From an uncultured Clostridium sp. (GTDB lineage Bacteria; Bacillota; Clostridia; TANB77; CAG-508): a stretch of DNA of 38,867 bases. Positions 22,919 to 30,567 of this stretch are shown piece by piece (position 1 is the first letter of the stretch; the number at the start of each line of letters is the position of its first letter). The stretch is from assembly GCA_900557045.1 (NCBI GenBank), contig USQY01000010.1:1-38867 (forward strand). The letters are read 5' to 3'. The translations under genes and the position numbers were made by a program. The notes beneath the pieces were generated by a model. That model had not been told where the DNA came from. It was given only the letters and a program-made list of their open reading frames with translations, and did not search any database.

Positions 22919-24601
22919 TTATAAAGAAATTAATTGATTACTTCCTAATAATAATCCTATTATTGATGATGCTGCTTTTAATACTTCTATATCTGTCATA
23001 CAGCTATTTATTACATCTGAATTTAAAACTGCATTTTCTTTATCCATATTATTTATATCAATAGCTGATTTATTATTAACTGATTCACTTGTTAAAGTTC
23101 TTACATCATCAAAAGATAATGGATCTTTTTTAAATTTATTATTTAATAATATTTGAACTACACCTATAAAAGCATCATCTATTGCTAAAATTAAAGCTGT
23201 TTTTTCAGGACTTTTTTCTTCATTGTTTTCCATTATTTTTTTTATAGCTGTTCGTATTGATATACTTTGACCAGGGACATATCCATATAAATATGCAGAT
23301 TCACAAGCCTTTACAGCATCTTCAACTAAATCATAATTAGCAGATTTTTCTAATTCAGTAAATCCACCGACATTGATTACTCCCATTTTACATCTCATTT
23401 TAGAAAGTCTTTGCTTAGCATTTATTAAAGCATCTGTTATATGTGCACTTTTTTCTGATGCTTCTATAACATCATTATATTTACTAATTGCTTCATCGTG
23501 TAATAATTTGAACATAGATTCATTTTTATTTACAAATCCTGATATAGTAGTAGAATTTTCTCCTATAACCATATTTGAAACTCTACCTAAAAATTCTTCA
23601 GGTTCATATTCTATTTTTTCTTCCATTATATCTGTTGCAACTTGTTCTGTTATTATTTGTGAACCACATAATGCTGCAAAATCTTCATATAATTCATTGA
23701 AATGATTATTTATTAAACCACATCTAACATAAACAGCAGAAGTTGTTTGAGTACATTTAAACTCATTTACTAATGTTCTTCTAAAAGTTTGTAATAAATG
23801 AGAATCATAAAATGGAGCTACAACTATTAATCTTCTACCCTTTTGATATACTTCATTTAAAGCTGGTTTTATTATTTTATCATAGTATTCTTGTTCTATT
23901 CTATGGTCAAATAATAATATTTCAGGATCTTTAACATTACAAGTTCCATCATCTGAATTTATAAATATTCTATCAATATATTTCATATATTGCATTTTAT
24001 ATCCTTCTATTATTTCATAGTTAGTTTCAGCACCTTTAGCTTTATTATATTCTATTGCAGGGTTATCTGTTTTTTGATATATATCTGTTATAATACTAGG
24101 AATTATAAAATCACCATTTGTTGCTACAGATGCTAATTTCCATATTTCATTTAAGTCTCCTTCTTTATTTATTAGTGTTGCATCTTCTCTTATTGTATCG
24201 CATATTTCATCAACTACTTCAGAAAGTAAATCCATAAAATCTTTAGATCTCATAGCACTTAAACTTTCATCTTTTTGAATGTGTTTTAATAATTGATCTG
24301 CTGCTATAGTTGCTGTTGTAGTACCATCACCAACTTTAATAGCTACTTGAGTTGCTATTTTGAAAATTAAATCCATTATAGTTTGTTGAATTTCATCTCT
24401 GAAAGCTATATATTTCATTGTTTGATGACCATCTTTTGTGAACATAACATCAGTCTTTTTTTGTATAACTGTATTACAACCATATGGTCCATAAGTTGAT
24501 TTTAATATATCTGCTACTTTATTGAATACTAAAGAAACCCTTTCTTTGTATTCATTTTCATCTATAACATTATTCATCATATCTATATTTTTATTTTCCA
24601 T
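22919..24601 (-). CDS. phage GroEL-like chaperonin
   Basis: 560 aa from ATG 24601 after GGAAGG, close to the 545 aa of bacterial GroEL. Equatorial ATP site: STYGPYGCNTVIQ (about 35-47) and VGDGTTTATIAADQLL (90-105, D92 like D87 of E. coli). KEGDLNEIWKLASVATNGD matches the intermediate-domain entry. MGVINVGGFTELE and YDLVEDAVKACESAYLYGYV match the return through the intermediate domain, including the Asp of VEDA equivalent to D398. SDVINSCMTDIEVLKAASSI and IGLLLGSNQLI match the C-terminal equatorial helices. The apical region is poorly conserved and the GGM tail is absent. No GroES-like gene is nearby, so it may use the host cochaperonin or act without one, as reported for some jumbo-phage chaperonins. 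Likely role: folding of virion or replication proteins. Confidence 0.92.
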   Translation of the reverse strand: MENKNIDMMNNVIDENEYKERVSLVFNKVADILKSTYGPYGCNTVIQKKTDVMFTKDGHQTMKYIAFRDEIQQTIMDLIFKIATQVAIKVGDGTTTATIAADQLLKHIQKDESLSAMRSKDFMDLLSEVVDEICDTIREDATLINKEGDLNEIWKLASVATNGDFIIPSIITDIYQKTDNPAIEYNKAKGAETNYEIIEGYKMQYMKYIDRIFINSDDGTCNVKDPEILLFDHRIEQEYYDKIIKPALNEVYQKGRRLIVVAPFYDSHLLQTFRRTLVNEFKCTQTTSAVYVRCGLINNHFNELYEDFAALCGSQIITEQVATDIMEEKIEYEPEEFLGRVSNMVIGENSTTISGFVNKNESMFKLLHDEAISKYNDVIEASEKSAHITDALINAKQRLSKMRCKMGVINVGGFTELEKSANYDLVEDAVKACESAYLYGYVPGQSISIRTAIKKIMENNEEKSPEKTALILAIDDAFIGVVQILLNNKFKKDPLSFDDVRTLTSESVNNKSAIDINNMDKENAVLNSDVINSCMTDIEVLKAASSIIGLLLGSNQLISL

Positions 24602-24603
24602 AG

Positions 24604-24999
24604 TTATTTACCTTCCTTTATTATATTATTTTTTATATCTTTGAATCTTTGTATTAAATCAGACAATATTTGGAATATCGTTCTACTATAAGCAGTAAAA
24701 CCTAAATCTAAAATAAATTCTAATTCCAAAATACATTTTTTAACTATAGATTCATATGAAAGATTTTCTATATACTTTAATGATATATTCGAATCTATTT
24801 GCATTAATAAATTATCAGAAAAATTATTTTCATCTGCAAATATTCTTTCTAAGCCTTCAACTTCTTCTTTATAAAAATCTAATACTATATTTATTTGCTG
24901 TATGACAGCTAAATCATACTCTTTAACAATGTCTTTTTTATACTGAACATCTTTCAATATATTGTCTGATATTTTATCAAATTTTAAATATTCACTCAT
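24604..24999 (-). CDS. helical hypothetical protein upstream of groEL-like gene
   Basis: 131 aa from ATG 24999 after GAAGGAGG. All-helical, acidic, with regularly spaced hydrophobics, no cysteine motif and no beta-rich loop, so it is not a GroES. Its last codons contain the Shine-Dalgarno of the chaperonin gene and the two are 2 nt apart, implying coupled translation and a possible shared function. Family not recognised. Confidence 0.7.
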   Translation of the reverse strand: MSEYLKFDKISDNILKDVQYKKDIVKEYDLAVIQQINIVLDFYKEEVEGLERIFADENNFSDNLLMQIDSNISLKYIENLSYESIVKKCILELEFILDLGFTAYSRTIFQILSDLIQRFKDIKNNIIKEGK

Positions 25000-25011
25000 A
25001 TTTATCCTCCT

Positions 25012-25563
25012 TCAATAATTTAATTCGATAAAGACATAAATAATTTTATTTAATACATCGATAATTTCTTTATTATCTCCTTCTGTTTCTAATAAAAGGT
25101 TTCTTATAGTTACTGTATTTTCATATATTGTATTATAAAAATATTCTTTTACTTCTTCAATATCATCATATTCATATAATACCATATCAAATGCATCTAT
25201 TAAATTAAATAAAGGTTCTAGTTTCTCAATATTTTTATGTTTATCTATAATATTTTTTATTTCATGCATAATTTCTCCTGTTACTTTAAATCTAGATTTA
25301 AGCAATTGTATTATTGTTGTAACAACCTCAGAGCTATCATCATATTCAGTTAATTTTTTAATCATTATTTTTGTAAATCCGTATTGCATTTGATTTAATA
25401 ATTCTTCTGATGCAAATGTTTTTGCATAATATGGATCATAAACTATAATATCACATATTATATCTATCACTTCTTCAGAAATACCTTTTTCTAGCCAATC
25501 TAAACATATTTTTCTTAATTCCACATAAAAGTCATCATCAGATTTCATCTTTTTAATTTGCAT
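25012..25563 (-). CDS. helical hypothetical protein (183 aa)
   Basis: From ATG 25563 after AGGAGG, 12 nt upstream of the next gene in the chaperonin operon. Alternating helices with HEAT-like spacing of hydrophobics (VIDIICDIIVYDPYYAKTF, VVTTIIQLLKSRF, EIMHEIKNII). Acidic and soluble. No recognised family; a scaffolding or adaptor role is possible. Confidence 0.7.
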   Translation of the reverse strand: MQIKKMKSDDDFYVELRKICLDWLEKGISEEVIDIICDIIVYDPYYAKTFASEELLNQMQYGFTKIMIKKLTEYDDSSEVVTTIIQLLKSRFKVTGEIMHEIKNIIDKHKNIEKLEPLFNLIDAFDMVLYEYDDIEEVKEYFYNTIYENTVTIRNLLLETEGDNKEIIDVLNKIIYVFIELNY

Positions 25564-25587
25564 ATAATACCTCCTAAAAATATTATA

Positions 25588-25956
25588 TTAATCAATAACC
25601 TCTGTGCAATTACTTATTTTTATACCTTTATCTTTAGGTTGATATAATTCTTCTTTAACATTATCGGCTAATACTGTTAAATTAACGACACCACTTTCAT
25701 CAATTGTATCAGAATATATATCAGTTACTCCTGTAAAAGTACAATCTAAATATTTACTTTGAGGAACTTCTCCTTTAAGTATTTCCCATTCCATAGCAGT
25801 TTCCATTTTCTTTTCTTGGGTTTCACTATATTCTCCGAATACTAATTGTTGTTCAAATTCTTCATCTCCAGTATAAGGTATCCATAATTTACAAGAAGTG
25901 TTATAGTCCACATATTTACTTATAAAATCTCTTAGTGTTATATTTGATTTTTTCAT
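25588..25956 (-). CDS. hypothetical protein (122 aa)
   Basis: From ATG 25956 after GGAGG. The opening TLRDFISKYVDYNTSCKLWI resembles a common small phage module (TLREFL then a strand). Residues 40-75 are charged and helical (EKKMETAMEWEILKGEVPQS) and the C-terminus is beta-like (VVNLTVLADN). Same operon as the genes on both sides. Function unknown. Confidence 0.65.
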   Translation of the reverse strand: MKKSNITLRDFISKYVDYNTSCKLWIPYTGDEEFEQQLVFGEYSETQEKKMETAMEWEILKGEVPQSKYLDCTFTGVTDIYSDTIDESGVVNLTVLADNVKEELYQPKDKGIKISNCTEVID

Positions 25957-25974
25957 AATATACCTCCAATAAGT

Positions 25975-26169
25975 TTATTCTCTATAATCAAATTCATTAG
26001 CTCTATCACATTTATCATCTAAAGAATTGTGGAAAAATATTTTTCCACAATTCTTACATTGTTTAATAGATCTACAATTATACATATTTATAGGATCACC
26101 ATAAACATTTGTTACAGTATATAAATTATCATGTTTGCATCTTATTCGTTGTATTATTCTTTTTAACAA
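25975..26169 (-). CDS. small zinc-ribbon-like protein
   Basis: 64 aa starting at TTG 26169, 7 nt after GGCGGTGA, which is the end of the preceding gene. Basic N-terminus (MLKRIIQRIRCKHD), then CRSIKQCKNCGKIFFHN with a CxxC (C38, C41) and C11/H13 upstream that could complete a zinc site. Such tiny ribbons are common in phage accessory operons and usually bind nucleic acid or protein. Specific role unknown. Confidence 0.65.
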   Translation of the reverse strand: MLKRIIQRIRCKHDNLYTVTNVYGDPINMYNCRSIKQCKNCGKIFFHNSLDDKCDRANEFDYRE

Positions 26170-26172
26170 TAT

Positions 26173-26583
26173 TTATTCACCGCCATTTAAGAAATCAGCT
26201 ACATTATCTAATGAAGTAAAATATTTTCCTCCATTTTTTTCTACCATAACTCCAACTTTATCTAAAGATTTTATTTGTGCCCTAGAAAAAGTTTTATTCA
26301 CAGTTCCTTTGTATTTATCACTATTTAGATAGCAGAATATTGTTTTTTCAGGTCTCTTATTACTATCATCTACAACTTCTGCTATACTATAAACTCCAGT
26401 CATTAATGGTGTTATTACATAAAGACAATAATCGCATATTTCTCTTTGTCTTAATTCCTCTAAATAATCTTCTTCTGTCCAATCATCAACTACTGGATTA
26501 AAATAATCTATTTCTAATTTTTTAATTAATGTATCTCTCCAAAGAGATTCATTACATGTTCCTCCAAGAAATACTTTTTTCAT
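26173..26583 (-). CDS. nucleoside 2-deoxyribosyltransferase-like protein
   Basis: 136 aa from ATG 26583. KKVFLGGTCNESLWRDTLIK (residues 2-21) followed by DYFNPVVDDWTEED (about 26-39), LRQREICDYCLYVITPLMTG and VYSIAEVVDDS (catalytic-type Glu at 69) match the small deoxyribosyltransferase-like fold that cleaves or transfers the N-glycosidic bond of deoxynucleosides. In phages such genes occur in nucleotide salvage and also in NAD- or nucleotide-based conflicts. Its start overlaps the stop of the 26583-26720 gene by one base. Substrate not predictable. Family call is fairly firm, activity inferred. Confidence 0.75.
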   Translation of the reverse strand: MKKVFLGGTCNESLWRDTLIKKLEIDYFNPVVDDWTEEDYLEELRQREICDYCLYVITPLMTGVYSIAEVVDDSNKRPEKTIFCYLNSDKYKGTVNKTFSRAQIKSLDKVGVMVEKNGGKYFTSLDNVADFLNGGE

Positions 26584-26720
26584 TATTTTAAAGAACCTCC
26601 TGATCTTAATTTTTTATAAAAACCACAAAGTTCATAAAAATTATATAATTCTAATTTTTTTCCATTTACCTTTCTTAATCCAAATTCTTTTTTTATAGTT
26701 TTTACTAAATTACCTTTCAT
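26583..26720 (-). CDS. small basic hypothetical protein (45 aa)
   Basis: ATG 26720 (MKGNLVKTIKKEFGL) has GGAGGAGG at good distance; a longer reading to 26789 would bury that site. Lys-rich, 45 aa, with LYNFYELCGFYKKL near the C-terminus. It overlaps the next start by one base (TAATG). Function unknown. Confidence 0.6.
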   Translation of the reverse strand: MKGNLVKTIKKEFGLRKVNGKKLELYNFYELCGFYKKLRSGGSLK

Positions 26721-26724
26721 AATA

Positions 26725-27105
26725 TTATTCCTCCTCCAATTTTTTATTATTATTTTCTTTATATATTTTAATGAATAATTTAAATTCATGATGTTTGTAT
26801 TGTAACTTAATTGTATCTAATTCTATTCCTTTTACGTTATAATTATTCATAAAATCTTTTATTTTATCAAAATTTATTTTAGAAGATACTTCTTTTATAT
26901 TTTTATCAATATATTCTGTTAACATATTTCTTGCATTTTCTATTAACACTTGTTTTGGAGCTCCATCTCCTAGATATCCCCAAAATTCTTCATGAATTAT
27001 GTTATCATTAATTGTTGATATTTTTCGTTGATATCCACCATTAAAAGAATATTTTGTACCTTCAGTAAATAAATTTCCAAAATTTATAACATATTCTATT
27101 ATCAT
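26725..27105 (-). CDS. hypothetical protein (126 aa)
   Basis: From ATG 27105 after GGGAGG. Mixed fold: strands at the N-terminus (MIIEYVINFGNLF), a Gly/aromatic section (EEFWGYLGDGAPKQVLIENA), helices to about 95, then strands and an acidic tail. The Shine-Dalgarno of the next gene lies at its end. No family recognised. Confidence 0.65.
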   Translation of the reverse strand: MIIEYVINFGNLFTEGTKYSFNGGYQRKISTINDNIIHEEFWGYLGDGAPKQVLIENARNMLTEYIDKNIKEVSSKINFDKIKDFMNNYNVKGIELDTIKLQYKHHEFKLFIKIYKENNNKKLEEE

Positions 27106-27107
27106 TA

Positions 27108-27461
27108 TTATTTTTCCTCCCTAGCTTTTATCATTACTTCTTCAAAGGTTTCATTTAATCCAGTATATGGATTAGTTATTTCCTTTAAATTAAACCTTTC
27201 CATTTTTAAATATAATTCTTCATAAGGTTTTAAATCTTCTTTACTATCAAAATCTATTTTTTCACCACAAAAAGGACAATACTCAATTCCTTCTATGAAA
27301 TACGTATCCAATCTCCAATAATCAGTATCGGTATTTCTATTGAATAATTCTAATTTAAACATATTCTTTGAAAATTCTAAAACTGATTTATAATCAATAT
27401 TATCTATACGACTTTTAACTTCATATATAGGTTTTTTAAAATTATCACATTTTTCACACAT
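27108..27461 (-). CDS. hypothetical protein with two CxxC pairs
   Basis: 117 aa from ATG 27461 after AAGGGGG. C2-x2-C5 at the very N-terminus (MCEKCDNF) and C62-PF-C65 (EYCPFCGEKI) probably form one zinc site. The middle is beta-rich (YWRLDTYFIEGIEYC) and the C-terminus helical. Widely seen small phage protein type; no function can be assigned. Confidence 0.65.
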   Translation of the reverse strand: MCEKCDNFKKPIYEVKSRIDNIDYKSVLEFSKNMFKLELFNRNTDTDYWRLDTYFIEGIEYCPFCGEKIDFDSKEDLKPYEELYLKMERFNLKEITNPYTGLNETFEEVMIKAREEK

Positions 27462-27478
27462 TAAAATTATAAACCCCC

Positions 27479-27853
27479 TTATTTTTCATATTTCCCTAAA
27501 ATATTTTTGTCTATTCTATCATTTACTCTTTTATTTAACCACATAAGAGCTTCTTCTATATGTGTTAAAGCACAAGCATTTTCTCTACATGAATATGGAC
27601 CTTTTTGATATCCTATTAAAATATCCCTCACTATTTCAAGTAAATCTGAGCTTGTAACTCCATTTTTAGAATTGGAATCTTGACGTGAACCTTTTTGAAA
27701 AGGTATTTCACATAATATTGCATTTAAATCATATGTTTTTCTACCCTCTTTAACGATTAAATATTGATGATTCGCACCATCATGCGATTTATCATCTACA
27801 GCATAGACGTCATTTAATTTTTCTCTCTTTTGGATAGTATTTATTTTTCTCAT
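27479..27853 (-). CDS. probable Acb2/Tad1-type cyclic-nucleotide sponge (anti-defence)
   Basis: 124 aa from ATG 27853 after AGGAGG. The N-terminal part has DGANHQYLIVKEGRKTYDL and IPFQKGSRQDSNSKNGVTSS; the C-terminal part has DLLEIVRDILIGYQKGPYS and a helical hairpin CRENACALTHIEEALMWLNK (about 89-108) followed by RVNDR. That last segment matches the Acb2/Tad1 hairpin domain signature (SREx-ALTHLEEAxMWLN). Acb2 sequesters CBASS cyclic oligonucleotides and Tad1 sequesters Thoeris cyclic ADP-ribose products, both as oligomers; the longer N-terminal part leans to a Tad1-like or related architecture. It is the first gene of a run of small accessory genes, typical of a counter-defence region. Which ligand it binds cannot be decided here. 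Confidence 0.6.
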   Translation of the reverse strand: MRKINTIQKREKLNDVYAVDDKSHDGANHQYLIVKEGRKTYDLNAILCEIPFQKGSRQDSNSKNGVTSSDLLEIVRDILIGYQKGPYSCRENACALTHIEEALMWLNKRVNDRIDKNILGKYEK

Positions 27854-27909
27854 AAACCCACCTCCTATATTACTAAGTTGTTATTATTTATATAAAAAAA
27901 TATAAAAAA

Positions 27910-27932
27910 ATACTGAGTTGAAAACTCAGTAT
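27910..27932 (-). terminator. terminator after the small membrane protein gene
   Basis: ATACTGAGTT/AACTCAGTAT with a 3 nt loop, followed on the minus strand by seven T residues. It lies between the 27962-28057 frame and the Acb2/Tad1-like gene. Confidence 0.85.
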
Positions 27933-27961
27933 AAGAAGAATTAATATGAAATACAAGATGT

Positions 27962-28057
27962 CTATACTAAATATGAATATATAAATAGTACTAATGATGT
28001 AATCATACAACATGTTCCTAAAATAATAAGTATTTTAATCCATTTTTCATATTTCAT
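27962..28057 (-). CDS. 31 aa single-pass membrane peptide
   Basis: ATG 28057 follows GGGGGT by 8 nt. The product begins MKYEKWIKILIILGTCCMIT and continues with SLVLFIYSYLV: four charged residues, then one hydrophobic helix to the end, so N-in topology is likely. It sits between a 21 bp stem hairpin (28081-28128) and a terminator, giving a short monocistronic message from promoter P5. Real expression is likely from the signals; function unknown (membrane modulation or exclusion are possibilities). Confidence 0.6.
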   Translation of the reverse strand: MKYEKWIKILIILGTCCMITSLVLFIYSYLV

Positions 28058-28080
28058 AATATTACCCCCTATTTTTTAAC

Positions 28081-28128
28081 AATGTTATAATCCATAAGGT
28101 AGTAAGTTACCTTATGGATTATAACATT
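28081..28128 (-). promoter_or_regulatory. long 5' leader hairpin downstream of promoter P5
   Basis: A 21 bp perfect stem (AATGTTATAATCCATAAGGT plus A, and its complement) with a 6 nt loop. It has no T-run on the minus strand, so it is a poor terminator. It starts about 15 nt after the start site expected from P5 and could protect the mRNA 5' end or trim the upstream transcript. Confidence 0.5.
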
Positions 28129-28149
28129 AATTCATTTTATTTTCATTAG

Positions 28150-28181
28150 TATAATATATAATTAAAATTTTACATATTACA
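28150..28181 (-). promoter_or_regulatory. phage-type promoter P5
   Basis: Minus-strand TGTAA (28177-28181) and TATATTATA (28150-28158), 32 nt end to end, with TTTTAATTA before the second box. It overlaps the stop of the 28177-28935 gene and faces the small membrane peptide gene. Confidence 0.65.
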
Positions 28182-28935
28182 CTTTATTATTTTTATTCAT
28201 TAAGTCTATTATAGCACTGTAATGTTTTTCTTCTAAATCAATTATAGGCAATAAACCTATTTTAAATATATTATCATGACTTTTATTATATAAATCATAC
28301 TTTAAAACCACTTTATTATCTTTTAATTCAAAATTATATCCTAACTCAGCAATTATTATTTCAGTATATTCTATCATATCATTATCTAATAAAATCTTAG
28401 CGTATTCAACATCGTTTAAAATATATGTTGTAGGTTTTTTATCTAATGATTCAACACATTCTTTAAAATCACCATACACATATTCTATTTTATCTGAAAA
28501 ATTTTTAAAATATATTTCCATATCATATATAGGTTGATATAATTGCTTGTCAGTATGGATATAAATTTTTTTAACAATTCGTTGACTTAACATAGAAAAT
28601 ATTTTTGCACCAACTACAGTAAATGGTGTATCAGTATAAATACTATATAAATCTTTTTCAAAAATATCTAATAATTTATCACATTCATCAAACTTATCTT
28701 CACTTTGAGCTATATATCTTAAAGGATTTTTATATAATCGTTCAACACATAAACGTTCAATATTTTCATGATTATGATTAACTAAATCATCTAATATCAA
28801 TATATCTCGTAAGTCATCTCTATAATCTTTTATTAATGTTTCTATTAATGTAACATATACCTGTTTAATTATATCTTGATATGTTATAAAAATATATTGA
28901 TCTCTCATTGAAAAATAATTTGCATCAATACCCAT
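28177..28935 (-). CDS. hypothetical protein (252 aa)
   Basis: From ATG 28935 after AAAGGAG. Helical first half (MRDQYIFITYQDIIKQVYVT, RYIAQSEDKFDECDKLLDIF), then alternating strands and helices suggestive of a nucleotide-binding-type alpha/beta domain (VVGAKIFSMLSQRIVKKIYI, TTYILNDVEYAKILLDND), but no Walker or other catalytic motif. Last gene of the 28177-31257 leftward series. Function unknown. Confidence 0.7.
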   Translation of the reverse strand: MGIDANYFSMRDQYIFITYQDIIKQVYVTLIETLIKDYRDDLRDILILDDLVNHNHENIERLCVERLYKNPLRYIAQSEDKFDECDKLLDIFEKDLYSIYTDTPFTVVGAKIFSMLSQRIVKKIYIHTDKQLYQPIYDMEIYFKNFSDKIEYVYGDFKECVESLDKKPTTYILNDVEYAKILLDNDMIEYTEIIIAELGYNFELKDNKVVLKYDLYNKSHDNIFKIGLLPIIDLEEKHYSAIIDLMNKNNKV

Positions 28936-28959
28936 TTTATAATCACTCCTTTTATAAAA

Positions 28960-28992
28960 AAATAATAGGGAGATTTAATCTCCCTATTATTT
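28960..28992 (-). terminator. terminator after the 28991-29773 gene
   Basis: AAATAATAGGGAGAT/ATCTCCCTATTATTT with a 3 nt loop, touching the stop codon of the 28991-29773 gene and followed by seven T residues on the minus strand. Confidence 0.8.
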
Positions 28993-29773
28993 ATAATATA
29001 TCTTGTAAATCACTTAATGTTGCTTGTTGTGTTGTATTTTGATTTAAATCTTCTTGAGGTTTATTACCATTAGGATTAAAACTATTACTAAACATTGAAT
29101 TATGATTACCTGAATCTAAAGCTCCAACTTTTAATCCTGTTTTTAATACATTTGAATAAATGTTATCTCTGTAATATTTATTAAAATATTTATCAGAATG
29201 CACATCAGCAACTTGATTTATTCTAATAAATTCTTTTAACATTTCTTTAAAGCATTCATATTCTGTTTGAACTTCTATTATATTTTCAAACTTACCTGTA
29301 GAAGGATCATAATCTTCTACAACTTGGTCATCTTTAATAAATGTGTAAGAATAACGTTGATTTGGTATTCTTGTTTCAACATTCAATTCTCTACAAACGT
29401 GTAAAACGACATATAAAGAATCTTCTTTTATTATAGTTGATACAACAGCCATATTATTATTTCCTGTAGTTACACCTACAGATTTTTCTTTTTTCTCTTC
29501 TATTGCTTTATCTATAACTTTTTCTAATGATTTCAATAAAGCTGCTGCCTTATCTACTCTAAGAGTTACCATTATTTTTGTTTCATAATCATACACTTGT
29601 TTTTCACTTGGATTTTTAAGTTTTGGGTGTAAAGTTAAATTAACTTTATCGTCCCAATATCCAACAACAAGTGTTGCCACTTCAAAACCTTTACTATTTT
29701 TAAATTGTGGACCTCTTGTATTAACACTGTCATTTTTTTGTTGTATATTCCCATTATTAAAATTATCAAACAT
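28991..29773 (-). CDS. possible single-stranded DNA-binding protein
   Basis: I chose ATG 29773 (MFDNFNNGNIQQKN), which has AAGGAGG 10-12 nt upstream; a longer reading overlaps that site. 260 aa. An Asn/Gln-rich N-terminus, then a beta-rich core (FEVATLVVGYWDDKVNLTL, YDYETKIMVTLRVDKAAALL, MAVVSTIIKEDSLYVVLHVC), a helical section, and a disordered Asn/Gln-rich tail ending LSDLQDIL. The strand-rich core with GYWDDKVNL resembles PC4/Whirly-like DNA binders and the acidic hydrophobic tip resembles SSB tails that recruit partners. This is a structural impression, not a confirmed family. A replication role would suit a genome that encodes its own primase and polymerase. Confidence 0.6.
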   Translation of the reverse strand: MFDNFNNGNIQQKNDSVNTRGPQFKNSKGFEVATLVVGYWDDKVNLTLHPKLKNPSEKQVYDYETKIMVTLRVDKAAALLKSLEKVIDKAIEEKKEKSVGVTTGNNNMAVVSTIIKEDSLYVVLHVCRELNVETRIPNQRYSYTFIKDDQVVEDYDPSTGKFENIIEVQTEYECFKEMLKEFIRINQVADVHSDKYFNKYYRDNIYSNVLKTGLKVGALDSGNHNSMFSNSFNPNGNKPQEDLNQNTTQQATLSDLQDIL

Positions 29774-29799
29774 ACTTACATTTACCTCCTTATATTTTT

Positions 29800-30114
29800 T
29801 TACCATTTATTTAAAAAATCTTCTGGAACGTAATTTGTCCAGCCGTCAAACCCTTCGGTGTTTTCCCAACCTCCTGAAGATTCAAATATTCCAAATTCTT
29901 CTTCTAATATTTCTCTTCTAGTTTTATTATGATTTTCTGTTTTTTTAGTTATTTCGTCATAATATAAATTTTCGAATTCGTTAATCCAATATTCTTTGGC
30001 TAAATTATCTGATATTATTATGTCATTATCTTCTAGTTTTATAGTATCTTCTACAAATTTTTTTATTTTATCAATTGATTTGGATTTACCTCTTATTATA
30101 ACATATTCTTCCAT
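29800..30114 (-). CDS. hypothetical protein (104 aa)
   Basis: From ATG 30114 after AAAGGAGG. N-terminal strand-helix (MEEYVIIRGKSKSIDKIKKF), acidic middle, and a Trp/Gly-rich C-terminus (SSGGWENTEGFDGWTNYVP). No family recognised. Upstream neighbour of the possible ssDNA-binding protein. Confidence 0.65.
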   Translation of the reverse strand: MEEYVIIRGKSKSIDKIKKFVEDTIKLEDNDIIISDNLAKEYWINEFENLYYDEITKKTENHNKTRREILEEEFGIFESSGGWENTEGFDGWTNYVPEDFLNKW

Positions 30115-30151
30115 ACATTAACCTCCTTTTTAATATGTTGTTATATACATA

Positions 30152-30502
30152 TTATTTATTTATTATTGTATCTAACGTCTCTAGTATATAATCTGTGTTA
30201 TAATTATCATAATTAACAACCCAATTATTTTGAAGTATTTTATTATTATAAGCATATAACAATTCTATTTCATACTTCACTCTTTGCATTGCTAAATATT
30301 TACCTGCAATGAAAAATTCTTCTGAATAATAATGAAATTCAAAATATTCATTAGATTCGATTACGTTTAATAACTTCTCTAAATAATCTATTTTTCTTAC
30401 ATTTTGTGCTACAATACAATGTTTCATATTTTTTTCTATTTTATCAGCAGATTCTATTTTTTCTAAATAATTCTTTTTTAAATTTTCAAATGTTACTAAC
30501 AT
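30152..30502 (-). CDS. hypothetical helical protein (116 aa)
   Basis: From ATG 30502 after AAGGGG. Coiled-coil-like helices (LVTFENLKKNYLEKIESADK and the segment from 55 with DYLEKLLNVIESNEYFEFHY), aromatic-rich C-terminal half. It follows a terminator (30533-30555), so it either has a local promoter or depends on readthrough. Function unknown. Confidence 0.65.
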   Translation of the reverse strand: MLVTFENLKKNYLEKIESADKIEKNMKHCIVAQNVRKIDYLEKLLNVIESNEYFEFHYYSEEFFIAGKYLAMQRVKYEIELLYAYNNKILQNNWVVNYDNYNTDYILETLDTIINK

Positions 30503-30532
30503 ATTACATTCACCCCTTAATTCAAAAAATAC

Positions 30533-30555
30533 AGGCTAGATTTTTTTACTAGCCT
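30533..30555 (-). terminator. terminator after the acidic protein gene
   Basis: AGGCTAG/CTAGCCT with a 9 nt loop, followed on the minus strand by GTATTTTTTG, 13 nt after the stop of the 30568-31257 gene. Confidence 0.75.
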
Positions 30556-30567
30556 ATACCTTATTTT

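Noticed and set aside
24604..24999. GroES-like cochaperonin next to the groEL-like gene.
   Set aside because: The protein is all-helical with none of the beta-barrel or mobile-loop sequence of GroES.
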